Translations under genes and position numbers: made by a program
Notes under the pieces: model-generated
What the model was told of the DNA's origin: nothing
Seen by the model: the letters and a program-made list of their open reading frames with translations, nothing else
The model's database searches: none
Shown: piece after piece, positions 34,350 through 47,942 of the stretch
How the letters are laid out: each line of letters opens with the position of its first letter
How positions within the stretch are numbered: position 1 is the first letter of the stretch
Assembly: GCA_000711775.1 (NCBI GenBank)
Contig: ARYC01000583.1
Coordinates: 1-64,000 of the forward strand
Direction of reading: 5' to 3'
Length of the DNA stretch: 64,000 bases
Source of the DNA: Oxytricha trifallax
Taxonomy: Eukaryota > Ciliophora > Spirotrichea > Sporadotrichida > Oxytrichidae

Positions 34350-35904
34350 AACTACATCTTTTAACTCTCACTTACTATATTTAATTCTTTAGATTCCTAC
34401 CCCTCTTTCATATTTTCTATGGCACGATTTAAAGAAGGTTCTAGTCTCCCACTACGTGAACTGCTCATTTATTCATTGTAATTTTTCTAATAAATTTATT
34501 TGCACTGTTATCGTTTTATATTAGAGTTCAATCCAAATTTATCTTTTACTTTGTATGGAGTTATTAGTAACAATTCACACAGCTTATTCTCATGTAAAAT
34601 AAACCCCTTATTGTATTTAAATAAAGAGTTTTCAGATTCAAATATAAATAAATTTTAAGGAAAGTATTATTTTGAGGTCGATAGCTAAAAGTAAATATAG
34701 GAGCAATTATTCACAATTTAAGAACAAATGCATTTTTATTAAAATCATTTTATGCTTTTTAGATAAAATTAACTATATTTTCAACCTCTCCTTGAATAAA
34801 AGTATGATAGAATGTTAAATCTACAATAGAGTATATAGAACATGAATATTTCATAAAGTTTATACTTCTATAATATTTAATGGCTAAATTTTTTATTGAA
34901 ATTTTTTAATTATATTTAAATAATTTAAAAACAAAATGTACATCATGATTGTTATAATTAAGAGCGGTTGCTATTCTTACATTTGATAATTTAATAATAT
35001 TCATAATAGAAATAAACAATTCAATTAAATACAACTATTTAAAGAATTACTAATTACAAATATAAGCATAAATTAAGAAACTATAACTAAACCATGTACT
35101 TAACAAATAAAACTGTATACCATTTAAATTTTAGTTTCTCTTATTATTTTAACATAAAAAAATATACAGGGTTTAAAAAGTAATTATTTATATAAATCAT
35201 AGTGAATATCTTGTACATGCAATTAAAAATGGTTTTTATTTAGATATTTTTAAATAAAAGTTTTCTCATCATATTCTATTTGCTGAATATTTTTGTTTTC
35301 TTAAATTTTTAAGGCTTCTTGGGTCTCAGGTTAATCATTCGGCTCGGTGTTTTAAATTTACTTTATAAAATAATATGTAAAAATCAATGAAATTATAGAG
35401 ATAAAAATAAGTTCTAGGTAAATTTTATATTTTAAAAATGTTCCCAATATTCTCTTAGATCATTCCAATATTTATATTACATTAAATTTATTTTTAAACA
35501 TATTTGAATAAAATACCCATCTACTATATTATGCTGCCTGTTACATGCAATTTTGCTGTGATATTCCATAATTTATTGATACTATATTATTTTTGTTTCT
35601 AATATTTTTGTTGACTAAAAATTTATATTATGAGTTTTACGGTTTTATGATAGCTTAAAAGTTAGATATAGTTACATTAGCTTATAAAATAGAGATGTAA
35701 AATTATTATAGATGTAAGTGATTTCCTATAATTTATTGAGAATACAATATATTTTCTCTTAATTTTTTGAGTTCATGATATTTTTTAGATTCAATAAAAT
35801 ATTTGCATTATAAATATGCTTTTTGACTGAAATTAGGAATAAAATCAAAATAATAATAAGAATTTTAATTAATAACAAATTAAATGTAATGTTATCTGAG
35901 TATT
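34350..35904. other. Gene-poor AT-rich region
   Basis: About 1.5 kb of extreme AT content without a supported gene, RNA or repeat. The open frames present are of the length expected by chance with only TGA as stop. Confidence 0.5.
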
Positions 35905-36055
35905 GTAAACGACGACGATAATGATGAAGAGCTTGGCACTGTCAATACAACGTACTTGGCCTAACTCAACGCTTAAGGCGCGCCATTAGTAAAAAAAAAG
36001 TAAGTACTGCTGACTCTCTTCTCCAAGTCCTGATGCTTAGAGAAAAAAGTGTAAA
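35905..36055 (+). pseudogene. Isolated coding block (orphan MDS or fragment) with A9 run
   Basis: A lone stretch of clearly coding character in a non-coding desert. Plus reads VNDDDNDEELGTVNTTYLAQ then LNAQGAPLVKKK up to an A9 tract at 35991-35999. After the tract, a different frame reads VSTADSLLQVLMLREKSVN. One more A would join them into one frame. GTAAGT also follows the tract, so a 44-nt intron (to TTAG near 36042) is an alternative. No family recognised. Confidence 0.55.
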
Positions 36056-36629
36056 TATATCTAATTTAATAGTTCCATATTTAATATTTAAATTTAATAA
36101 CCCTATATTTAATACTCAGATAACATTACAATATATCTCCTTGAGTTAGGAAAGTTTTTATAATTAAGATATCTAATAATCTTGATTATTTTTTAATTTC
36201 TCTTAAAATCGACTAATATCAAATTTTATATCTTATTTCCTTTTAATAAAAGGAAGGTTACTAAAAGTTCTCTTAAAAATAATTAAAAATATAATATTTG
36301 AATTGTCTTGATCTTATTTATCATTGTTATTAATAACCCGCATACCCTACCTTATTATAGTAGTAGAGTTGCCTTGTTCTAATTGAATCTCATTACTTAT
36401 TATATTATCATTATGTAGGTTAATACTTGATAAGAATTTAGCATTTAAATAGATTTTTATTAGAAAAATATAGTAAAATCTAAAAATTATTCGTAATAAA
36501 AATATCCATTAAGCATCAATTTCTTATTGATTTATTTTGAAATCCTACTTTAAATATTCCCTATTATCGAGAATCTCCTGAATGGAAAAGCATTAATGTT
36601 TATATTAATTATTTTAATAATTGATTAAT
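36056..36629. other. AT-rich, nothing recognised
   Basis: No supported coding block. Confidence 0.45.
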
Positions 36630-38097
36630 TCAATATACTATATTTTTAGATAATTTAATATTACTTAGATTATAATGTTTATCTAAAGAAGTTGATTTAT
36701 TTTTCTTGGATAATTTGCCAGGTTTATTATACAAATTTGAGAATTTCTGACTTAATTTTTCCTTGTAATCAGTTATCTTTTTTTGCTGATTGATGCCTTG
36801 ATTTTGAGTATAAAACACTGGTTCGCTTTCCTTCGAAGGGCTTAATCTACTTTTTAGTATAAAAATAGAATTTACAATACTAATTAGAATTATAATTCAG
36901 ATAAATGAATTAGATACTGTCAGGTTTTTCTATGTCTCTATCATATTTTAAAAGTTGTAAGAATGGCAATTCTAATGGTTTAATGATGTAAACTTCAAAA
37001 CAAATTTGATAATATTTTTCAAACTTTGCCAAAGATTTACAAGTTAAGTGAGTTGAGCAATTAGTGAAATATCTTATTGCTGTATTTGAGTTAATTCTCT
37101 GCGCTTTTCGAACCTTTTTCAATAATTACTACAATAGTGTGCAATTAATTCAGAATATTTTCAAATTTTGTGGCTTTTTACATGCTTTGACATTGTTATA
37201 TGAAAAGTAGTTTATATTCTTTTTCAATTAGATAAATCATGTAGGTTTAAGTGAACCATCCCACAGTCATTGGGTAAATTATTGAATTACCGTTGATATC
37301 TGCATTCAATTAAAAATTAGTGTAAGATTTAAAGTTTTATTAAAAAAGAGAAACTTATACTTTCCTTAAATGAGGATATTAATATACGTGTATAAATACT
37401 ACTGTAAATAATTTCTATATAAAAGATTGTAAATGAAGAAATAGTAGGCTGATGCTCTGTTTATAAGGCTTGCTAAGGAAGTGACGTACCACTGTGAATT
37501 TAGAAAGATCACTGCGCTTGTTTCATACATCATTATTATAATCTATTTTTATACAATTAATTTGTAAATATGAATTCCTTTAAGCAATTAATTATGTCAA
37601 ACAGCAAAGCCATTTAATCAACTTAGTTAAATGGCTGTCCATCACATATTTAAATATTGATAAAACTTAAGATGACAACAGGACAAATTACTATTGATAA
37701 CAAGGGAAATTTAAGGCTTAATAACAAAATTGCGATGTTTGTACCTATCCCTATTATATAGAACAAGTATCATAACATTATATTAAATTTTATGATAACT
37801 TTAAACCTTAAAAATTTATCATATTTTTTTATGTTAGAATAGTCCTCGTTGCATTCCTTCATTGACGAATAAGCAAATTTTCTGTACATTATGCATATAA
37901 GCCTGATTAAAATTAGCAAGCCAGTTAGTATGTTTATAATTATGAAAAATAAGTAGAATTCTATAATTTAAAACGAAAACTAGGTAACTTATATATATTA
38001 GTTTAGACAATTACATAAATGGAATCCAGGAACAATTTTATAATTTTATCTTTGACCATGGCCATTCATCATTATTTTTTCCATCTATTTTTTACAT
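36630..38097 (-). CDS. Unrecognised multi-pass membrane protein
   Basis: From ATG 38097 (MQKIDGKNNDEWPWSKIKLQ) to TGA 36630-36632 on minus. Coding blocks in order: NWLANFNQAYMHNVQKICLF; a join with TTCTA repeats (about 37775 and 37835) giving MQRGLFYIIGIGTNIAILLL; SLKFPLLSIVICPVVILSFI; CDGQPFNQVDQMALLFD; MMYETSAVIFLNSQWYVTSL; IIYPMTVGWFTQTYMIYLIE; CKSLAKFEKYYQICFEVYII; and a basic soluble tail (KEKLSQKFSNLYNKPGKLSK). At least four hydrophobic segments point to an integral membrane protein with a cytosolic C-tail. Family not recognised. Not all MDS joins are fixed. Confidence 0.65.
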
Positions 38098-39786
38098 TGT
38101 GTATAGAGCGTTAGCGTTCAATCTACTGAAGAAGCAACTTCTGCAAATAATTATTTTTGAAAAATAAAAAGCTGAGATATTTTTTTGTAACTTATAAATT
38201 AAAAAAATGATAAGCTTGTCTTGGAACACCATCTTAAGTTTTTATTTAATTATCATACATTTCCATAATATGAATTACTAATTCACGATTATTTTCCATA
38301 AATATTTAACATATTACTGTAATAATATTTTCTATTATAATTATATTTAGGTTCTTCTCTTAAGGAGGAATTATTTTTTGATTTACTAGTCTTTGATAGT
38401 AAGTGTGAAATTTGATTCCATGTTTAATTTATTTTCGTTAAATTAATGTGTTGTTTTAAACTTTATTTAATTAACTTATTAAGTCCAATTTTTTCAATGC
38501 TAAATTTATAAATTTAATTTAAATTATTAATTAAGTATGAACAAATTAAAATTTATTATTATTATTGCTTATCTAGAATATGTATTTGTACGATTTGTTA
38601 TGCAATAATAGGTTCTTTCTTAATATTAAATAATTTATATAAATTGTAAAATATATTTAATATTGGGTACTTAGAAATACTTGTGGTTACTGTCCTAACT
38701 TAGTAATTCTTATTTATAAATATTGTGGGTTAATGAATATAAAATTAATATTTAATTTAAAATACAATCAAAAGATATAACTGTATTTATTCTGCAATAA
38801 TAGTGTAAAATTCTTGATAAGATATTATATTAATTTGATTAAATAACTAATTACTCTTGAAGTAAAACCCCATCGATCAATTAAGAAGATAGAGTTTAGA
38901 ACAATTAGATTAAAATTTATTATTATTGGCTTACAATTTTAATGTTTGGGCTAATTATTAAAACTATTGTCTCGATTAATTGTCCTTATAATATAATCCT
39001 ATCAGGGTGCGTAAATTTGATTTAAGCCTAATTATAATTATATTCAGGCAATTATAATTAATTTTTAATCTAATTATTCTTAACTACAATCCTCGCTTCT
39101 TATTATATCTATGGGGTTTTATCTCTAAAAATTATAATATTGTTTAACTTACAAAAATTTAGAATAATAAATTTTTATAATAAGAAAAAATCCTTTTTTA
39201 AATATTATTTTTCACATTTTTTTTAATGTAACAATTAATTTTGCTAAAGTTTTTCTAAGAAATGAATGACTTTATTCTTTTTAAATGCCTATATTAAGCC
39301 AGAAGTGCCTGGAAATTAATTAATTTTATATTCTTACAATTTTTCTCAAATTGCATAAATTTCATTAAAATGTTTGGATTTCACTGAAATTCGAATAATT
39401 TTTTGTTGTTGTATAATATTAATTTTACTTGCACACACTTCTCACATATAACATGCTTTCTAATAGTCATTCGATAAACTGTTAATACCTTTAAAAATAA
39501 ACTATCAAATTGCTTTTTATAAAATAATGTTCAAACTTTCATTTATTTTAATAATATTTAAAAATTAATTCCACTACTCTTAAAAATAACAGAGTAAGAG
39601 ATCATAATGATGATAAATTAAATAATTCATCATATATTGAGCAAATAATTAAAAGAGAAAAGAGTATTTAATAGAGATAATTTATTATTTAATCAGCAAT
39701 CTATTGTAATAAAAATAACTGTATGTATTATTGATACTTCAAACATTCATATATATCTATTTTTGAGCGTATATTTTGTGAATAAA
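38098..39786. other. Gene-poor AT-rich region
   Basis: About 1.7 kb with very few G or C. Long TGA-free frames exist but have no domain or codon signal. It includes the upstream region of KRR1. Confidence 0.5.
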
Positions 39787-41168
<1,382 letters not shown>

Positions 41169-41461
41169 AGTAATTTGAAGTTAGAGATTATTTATTTAAG
41201 CTAGATTTTGAAATATTTAGCATTTTAATTAAGAATTAAATTCGTTCTAAAATCAACTTTTATATTGTCGATCAGATTTACTATCAATTCTGTTATCTTT
41301 TGATAAACTTGGGAATTATTGAAACTTTTGGAGCTATCTCTATGTCAATCTTACTATTTTAAGAAATATTCCCATCAATAATTGGCTAATTATAGTAAGA
41401 TTACTTTGATAACACATCTCGATTACTAAGTATATCAAGCTATAATAAATTTTAATTAAAA

Positions 41462-42290
41462 TCATAATATATTTATTTAATATTGGCACCTGACTGTTTC
41501 TACCCTATTATTCCCCTATTTATGTTTATTTTAATCCTATTTATCATTTTTCAGCGTTTTACAATCTGGAGGTCTTTAACTATTAAAATTTGCTAATTCA
41601 TATGCATCGTTGACATTATTTGAGACTAAGCTTATCAGTGATTAATTATCATCCTCAAACTCATTTTTACTATGATTATCAAAAAGAAGATTCTAATGAT
41701 GCTCAAAATCTTCCAACAATTAAGCTATTTGGTTTGCGCCTTCAGTCAGTAACTTAGTTTAGTCGTATTGTTACTATTCAGTAAGATTTTCTTCTATTAC
41801 TTAGTTTGAAGATTTTTGCTTTCTATTATACAGTTGATACTTGCTAAAAGCATTTTGGTTCATTGCAGACTCCAAAACACTAGATATTTCATCAAATGCT
41901 GGCATTAGATTTACACTTATTTTTCCAAGCTATTGATCAATTTAGATCTGTGGTGAATCTATGTTTCTGAACTACTCAACTTTCTTTTTATTTGAGAGTT
42001 ATTACTATTTTTATAACTTCAAGCACTTCTATCTATCATTCTCAACCATTTTCAATTGAATATTCTTGCTGTTTGTATTTTGAAAGTGACACTACAATGT
42101 GGGTAAATTATCTGTGTCCAGCCTAAAATCTGGTACAAATTCATCATCTTTCGGGGATTCTTAGCAGCTAAACGAAAGCTACTTTTAATTAAGAATGTCA
42201 TTTTATTTTAGTGGCTTTGGTAGACTGTTTGGTTTCTATTTTTCAAATTTAGCTTTTGAATTAACTTATTTATTTTAGTAATTATTAAAT
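41462..42290 (-). CDS. Unrecognised Gln-rich protein
   Basis: An uninterrupted minus-strand frame of about 270 codons ends at TGA 41462-41464. Text includes EKQKPNSLPKPLKQNDILNQ, SPKDDEFVPDFRLDTDNLPT, LGKISVNLMPAFDEISSVLE, LTEGANQIAQLLEDFEHHQN and SLVSNNVNDAYELANFNSQR. Many Gln are TAA/TAG. No in-frame ATG lies at the upstream edge, so either the start is an internal Met (MVEND, about 42050) or the first MDS is missing or separated by an unrecognised IES. No domain seen. It is convergent with KRR1 and divergent from the ORF at 42303. Confidence 0.65.
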
Positions 42291-42302
42291 TAGAAACATA
42301 GA

Positions 42303-43733
42303 ATGGGTATACTGAGCAAAATACAACGAGACATCATCCAAGGAGATGTCGAAAACAACGAGTACAAACACCAATCACTATACAAAATAGATTTCATTAT
42401 ACAAAACTAGGAACAATGGGGACTCCACATACTTGAAATATTAACTTTCATAGCCAGAAAATTCATGAGAAAAGGCTTCTCAATAGTTAACTAATTCTAG
42501 ATATACCTTACAAGTATATAATTTGACAAAGAAAACAGCATTGAGACTAGCTTCAATTAATAATAAATTCATAAAACCTAAACATTCTCCAACAAAATCT
42601 CACTAATACCTCGAAGATCCTACACAACTAACCCTGAATAATAACCCCTGCCACCTGACTGTGTTGAGAAGGCAGAAGATACCTATTAAGAACTAGATAG
42701 TAACAAATCTTACGTAGTAGATGGAGATAGCATCTACACCAGAGGAAACAGTTAAATTATCACAAAAAAGGTAATATACTCAGATAACGAGGAGGACTGG
42801 AGGTCCGTGGAAGAGAAACAAAGATATGATGACAACTAAAACGACAGTTCTTACATAGACGACTCTTAGTAACATACTTACTACCTAGAGTCAGAAGATT
42901 AAGAAGAAAAAAATTCCATGAATCACTCCATGAAGTACCCAGTCTATTAAGTACATTTAACCAATGACGTCAAATACGTCACAGAAGAAATTTCGTACTT
43001 TCTAGGAAATTAAACACGTGTATTAAATTAAGATTTAATACTAAATATGGATCCAGATATTAAAGAGATAATAAATTATTATAATTAATATTAATTATAA
43101 ACAGATATGTAGTCCATAACCAAAGCACAACTTCAAAACAGATTCGATACCAGAGAATCTTGCATTTCCATTTGGATTACAACAATCAATAGTGGCCTAT
43201 ATAACGCCATCAAAAGATTCTCTTAAGCAATAACATCAATCTATGACAACATCGATAATGAACTAATGCTACAGATGGTTAACATGAACAAAGGCCAGCT
43301 AGCTGAACACATTAAAACTAAAACCAACTCAACAGTAGAAAACCCAGAAGAACTAGAAGGCTTCATAAGACTATTCAACATTGACATCCTTAAAAATGTC
43401 ACAGCCAGCGAAAAATGCTGTCTTGTCGATCAACCCATACTACTTCTCTCATCTCAACAAGATAGAGATATATGTTATATGCCTAAAAAAACAAGCCTAC
43501 TTCCTAAAAAGTGTTTTAATCCAAATAATTACTACAAGATCCAAAAACAAATTGCACACAAAGACCTTAAATTTTCACTCAATGTCAAACACTTTGATAC
43601 ACAATTTAAATTCAAAGACCTTGGAGACCATGTCCAAATTAAAAACCAAAATAGAGGAAAGAAAGGAAGATCAAAAAAGAAAAAGACTAACAGAACCAGA
43701 GGAAAAGGAAAAGGAAGAAGAGGTAGAAGATGA
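42303..43733 (+). CDS. Uninterrupted 476-codon ORF, candidate germline-limited or mobile-element gene
   Basis: Open from ATG 42303 (MGILSKIQRDIIQGDVENNE) to TGA 43731-43733 with no IES or intron, unlike most genes here. The sense strand is rich in A and C, and codon choice differs from its neighbours. Regions: hydrophobic helix WGLHILEILTFIARKF; acidic middle (SDNEEDWRSVEEKQRYDDNQ, LESEDQEEKNSMN); ISIWITTINSGLYNAIKRFS; EELEGFIRLFNIDILKNVTA; Cys-containing ASEKCCLVDQ; and a very basic tail (GKKGRSKKKKTNRTRGKGKG) that could bind nucleic acid. I do not recognise the family. Features fit ORF1 of a non-LTR element or a germline-limited gene; no reverse transcriptase or transposase lies beside it. 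Confidence 0.75.
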
Positions 43734-43773
43734 AGACTCAGTATACCAGCAGAGATTCTCCAAAAACTACTAG
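43381..43773 (+). CDS. Overlapping frame at the 3' end of the 42303 ORF (doubtful)
   Basis: A second frame begins at ATG 43381 within the 476-codon ORF and outlives it by about 40 nt. Where the main frame gives the basic tail, this one gives a charged KIEERKEDQKRKRLTEPEEK and an acidic EKEKEEEVEDEDSVYQQRFS. It may simply reflect the AG-rich sequence of the tail; real translation (for example by frameshifting) is speculative. Confidence 0.2.
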   Translation: MTSLKMSQPAKNAVLSINPYYFSHLNKIEIYVICLKKQAYFLKSVLIQIITTRSKNKLHTKTLNFHSMSNTLIHNLNSKTLETMSKLKTKIEERKEDQKRKRLTEPEEKEKEEEVEDEDSVYQQRFSKNY

Positions 43774-43782
43774 GGCTTGTTC

Positions 43783-43808
43783 CTTATAAAGCTCTTTAGC
43801 TTTATAAG
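43783..43808. repeat. Perfect 11-bp hairpin downstream of the 476-codon ORF
   Basis: CTTATAAAGCT-CTTT-AGCTTTATAAG, followed at once by the short palindrome GGGGTCCCC. It may mark the 3' end of a transcript or mobile element. I found no matching terminal repeat at the 5' side. Confidence 0.7.
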
Positions 43809-44133
43809 ATTGGGGGTCCCCAGAGACCTCAATGTGATCACATTATTAATATTATTATTTATTTTCGTGTTTTTTGGGAGAGTGCTTTGAAATTATTAGA
43901 TCACTTAATTAGTTCATTTTTTGGAAGATTAGATGAACCTAGCATTCAGTGTTTATTTTTAGCTGTTCAACTTTTATGTTTAGTTGCAAATTTTCTTACA
44001 CTAAATTATCAATCAATCTCTTTAGTTTACAAAAATATTTTTTTAAATATTAAGATGATCTATTGCTAAATTTTATGATATAGTACTAAAATGAATGAAC
44101 ATTCTTCTTTTCTTTCTTTTTTTTATTTATTTA
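43809..44133. other. Spacer
   Basis: A short open frame at 43887-44069 is AT-rich and shows no domain. Nothing else seen. Confidence 0.4.
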
Positions 44134-45068
44134 TCATATTTTATAAAGTAGTAGTTAAGGTATGCTTTCTTTATCCGCATGTTGATCTTTAATCATTTGA
44201 CTGGCTCTTTCTATATCTTTAGATAACTATGCCTAATTAATGATATCGTTGGTTTTATCCCCAAAGTAAGAAAAAGCTCTATGTTGCTCAGCCGACACAC
44301 TATGACTGTCCAAATTACAAATTTTCTATCTAGATAATGGAGATTTATCTAAAAATTACTGATTTTTATTGCTGCTGTAGAGTATAAGGGAACTTTTATT
44401 TTCTACTTGAGTTGTGTCTTGGGATCTAATCTTTTGCATGTTTGAATTGTTAGTGAATTTATTCTAATTCTTTGAAACTTCAATAAAAGGAGAGAGAGGA
44501 TCTTAGTCTAGATTTAGATTAGTCATTTAATTAACTGATTTCTGTATCTCCATATTTAAGGGATAAAATTTTTTGTGTGCAACTTATTCTTATGTTTAAA
44601 AACTATCACTCTAATATTTTAAAAGTATTAATCTATAGCTTAAGGAGGTGCATCAATTGTAGATAAAGCTCCGTTTGTTCTAAACGATGAAGCCTAGTAA
44701 TTAACTTAGCTGCCCTCAATCGATTAGAAATTTGACTAAATCTTAACTCCCTTCTTTGCATTATCATATTTTTCATTTTATGAACTTGGCTTCTCCTAAT
44801 TATAGATTAAACTAGATCTTCTAGATTGTTGTTATGTAAATACATTATCTATCTAGGACAATGAACCCTAACTCGCTCTTTTATTTTTGAAAACAATTTG
44901 ATGTCTTTCAGTTTTGAACTCCTTTTCAGCATGCTCTTCTTAATGAATAAAGTCTTGTAAGGAGTCCATAAGTTTATCTGGTGACTGCTATTAATTAACA
45001 TTTGAGGTTTTAGGAGGAATAATATTTACAACACTATTTCTATGCGAGAATGATTTTAACGGGGACAT
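44134..45068 (-). CDS. Unrecognised Ser/Gln-rich protein
   Basis: From ATG 45068 (MSPLKSFSHRNSVVNIIPPK) the minus frame reads SLQDFIHQEEHAEKEFKTER, SGSLSQ-type segments, SSFRTNGALSTIDAPPQAID, then shifts frame near 44590-44610 (small IES or intron, not resolved). It continues DPLSPFIEVSKNQNKFTNNS, LILYSSNKNQQFLDKSPLSR, NLDSHSVSAEQHRAFSYFGD and DIERASQMIKDQHADKESIP to TGA 44134-44136. It is probably largely disordered. The same frame also stays open upstream to about 45400 (IWDQLPEQKYQLKQYQLYKN), so the start may lie further out. No family recognised. Confidence 0.6.
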
Positions 45069-45399
45069 TTGTAAAATCGTAAATAATAACTAAAAATTAC
45101 TGTCAAATTATTCAATATTTTAAATGACATATTCAAATGATTGCCTAAGGTTGAAGTACTACTAATTTATGAGTTAAGCTATCTGCTTTCGCAAGGCTTA
45201 GCTTAAAACGAAGTGAAATTTTTCATTTTTATACAATTGGTACTATTTTAGTTAGTATTTTTACTCTGGTAACTAATCCCATATGGCAACACATTTGCAC
45301 TTTAATTACGTTGATGAAACTTGGTATTCATTTCGTTTTTCATTAATATTTAAGGTTATTTACAATTACTATAGATATTTCCAGTCGATTATCTATGAC

Positions 45400-46013
45400 T
45401 AGAAAGCGTGCTTTGATCATATACGTTTGATTTTTAGGGTGTCTTCTATTTTAATGCATTTACATTGTTAATTTTAGAAGATATAGTAGCTTTTCCCTTG
45501 TTTGTTTAATATGGATGACTTGAACTTAGGTTTGAAGTACTTTCACTGTTGTTATTGGCAACTTTCATTAACAGATAAAAAATAAACTTTTAATAATCTA
45601 TTCTATAAATAAAATCATATTAAAAGTCAAACTTTTTTAAATTACAGATACTAACTCACTCTAAATTGTAGAATTACTTTTATTATGAGATGATTTTTCT
45701 AGATGCATAACGTGGTATAATAAAGATATAATTTAAGGAATCCAAAGATTTAAGAGAAAGTTTTTAAGTAAAAAGGATTAATGAATCTTTATTTAGTCAC
45801 CCACTATTATGTGATATGTGTTATTAAAATTTAATATCTTTTTTGTGATCCCTATAATCTAATAATTTTATAAATTCTAAATAAATTATTGTATGCCACT
45901 ATGGTGTGGTATAGATTGCAAGATATATGAAAGATTCTTTTTCATTTGTTATAATTGGATTAAATAAGGTTTGGTTGTAAAAGTTGAGTAAAATTTTAAT
46001 TTGCTTTGGGTTA
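45400..46013. other. AT-rich spacer
   Basis: No supported coding block or repeat. Confidence 0.45.
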
Positions 46014-47942
46014 TCAACAGGTTTTTATGTTCAATTACTGAAGGAAGATTTAGTATTTCATGTCGTTCTTGCTTGGTGATTGTTTTTTAAGCCAATCAAT
46101 AGCTTCATCTTTAAGTTCATCTATCTCTTTCTTCATTCTTACGAAGTAGTCCTGACCTTTTTGCAGGAACTTTTTTTAAGTAAAATTAATACCCTCTGGG
46201 GAGGAAGCGAACCAAGCGAATAGGTAAGCAAATACAGGAATCGAGAAGAATCTTTCTTGGGCTTTTTTACTATATTTATACATAGTATCTCTCATAAGGC
46301 TGAAATCAACGGAACTTTCTGAAAGGAAGGAATCCTCTTTGTTGTGGCGATGTGAGTGCACAACAGCCATGAGCATTCCAATAAATTCGATTTGTTGGCC
46401 AGGTGGCAGTTTGCTCAAGGTTGATTCAAAATGTTAGACTGCGAAACTATGGAGAAGCTAAGTCATTGGAGACTTTTTCTTTTGTTCAATCCACATCTTC
46501 TAGAAGGGTTGGAAAAGACTTTTAAAGAACTCTGCCATTAATCGGAAGCAGGTTCTCTTATAGAAGAAATCAAATTTCTTGTAATATTTGTCTGGTGTGT
46601 GCTCCTAAGTAGGTACCTCCTCAACTATGTTTTGGGAAGACACAGTATTTTTAACAAACTTGGAGCTTTTGAGCTTTTTCTTTTGAGGTTCCTTGTTCTC
46701 TTTTTCATGAAATAGGTATGCAGGATCTCTTTTAACAATCTTCCTTGCTGGTTTTATTCTATCTTTTCTGTCATGCTTCTCGACAACGTATCAGTTCTTG
46801 TGGATTGCTTTTGATCTAGTCATTATCTTTCCACCAGCCGAGTTTCCCTTGGTCTTAGGAATTGGAGACTAGTCTAATGGTGATGATGTGATTGTCATAG
46901 TAAGATCAGTACTATTAGAACGGGATGTCTGAATATCTTGGGGATAAATGGCAGTGGAATACGTGTAATCGAATGGATGAGAAGACGAACAACCCTTAGC
47001 TTCCTCATAAAAGTAGGCAGTATCCTCACCAGTGTCTGACCCTGGGATGATATGCTTCAAGAGTGGGGTATCAGGTATGGGGCCACGTAAATGTTAAATA
47101 AAAGTTTAAATTGTATTTTTAATGGCATCTGGGATTAGTTGGCAAAAAACCTTTTATATCATTTGAAGATTATTATCCCATAAGAGAATTTTAAATTTAG
47201 TTGCTATTTTCGAGGCCGCCAGAAATAGAGCTCTCCAATATTACTTGCTAATTTGTATAGTTTTCAAAGTACATAGAGGAATCCTGCTACTCAATATCTA
47301 TCATGTCAAAGTTGAGTTCATGATGATAGGGTGCCAAAGACTAGTTAAATTCAAGATTTGTGATAATGGTAGAATCTAGTCCGAATTGTTCATCCTCATT
47401 TTCTTGATTTCTTCCGCAAGTGTTCTCACAGACTTCCTATTAATTTACCTGATAGTTAGGCATTTCAATATGTTGAGTCATCTCGTTTAAGTCTTGTAGT
47501 GGGTCTTCGTGGTTATAGTTTGACATGTGGAACTAAATATAACATAAAATTTATCGAGACTAGAAGTCATCTATTCTCTTGCGGTTTTAAAAGTAGTTGA
47601 GAGGCTATGTTGAGGCAACGATGTCCTCATACATCATCTCTTCTCCCTCCCATTTTAATTTATTTCATTTAAATGATTCATGAAATATAGAAAAAGAAAA
47701 GATCATTTCTTTTTAAAGTCTATCTCTAGTTATTTTTTTCCCTCCCAAACGTATTCACTGTCCAATCTCATACGTGTTGTTGTGATTGGCTCATCACTCA
47801 TTAAGTTTCCCGAGTTATAGTTGCTGTAGAAGTCAAACTCGAGTTGGTCCATAGTAATCCCGAACAGGGAGCAGTCTAAATTGAAAAGGCTGCTAGCGCC
47901 TCCCCCGTTGTTGGATGAAGGACTTTACGTTGATGCTTGCAT
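46014..47942 (-). CDS. Unrecognised protein, about 590 residues, helical C-terminal domain
   Basis: ATG 47942 (MQASTQSPSSNNGGGASSLF) to TGA 46014-46016 after removing IESs 47653-47747 and 47082-47133. The N-terminal half is acidic and Asn/Gln-rich (CSLFGITMDQLEFDFYSNYN, HEDPLQDLNEMTQHIEMPNY). The middle is Ser-rich and basic (RKDRIKPARKIVKRDPAYLF, KEPQKKKLKSSKFVKN), a possible nuclear localisation signal. The C-terminal domain looks folded: FFKSLFQPFQKMWIEQKKKS, LSKLPPGQQIEFIGMLMAVV, RFFSIPVFAYLFAWFASSPE, LKDEAIDWLKKQSPSKND. Its coding DNA is less AT-rich than the flanks. Composition suggests a nuclear regulator, but no family is recognised. Confidence 0.8.
47082..47133. other. IES, 52 bp, pointer TGGG
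   Basis: TGGG at 47078-47081 and 47130-47133. The join on minus reads GFLPTNPIPDTPLLKHIIPG, linking two long frames. Confidence 0.85.
47653..47747. other. IES, 95 bp, pointer TCCCTCCCA
   Basis: TCCCTCCCA at 47644-47652 and 47739-47747. The join on minus reads SEYVWEGEEMMYEDIVAS in frame. Confidence 0.93.

Noticed and set aside
37437..37560. Plus-strand ORF starting MKKQQADALFIRLAKEVTYH
   Set aside because: The minus strand here fits in frame with adjacent blocks of the membrane-protein gene; the plus frame is probably its shadow, though this is not certain.
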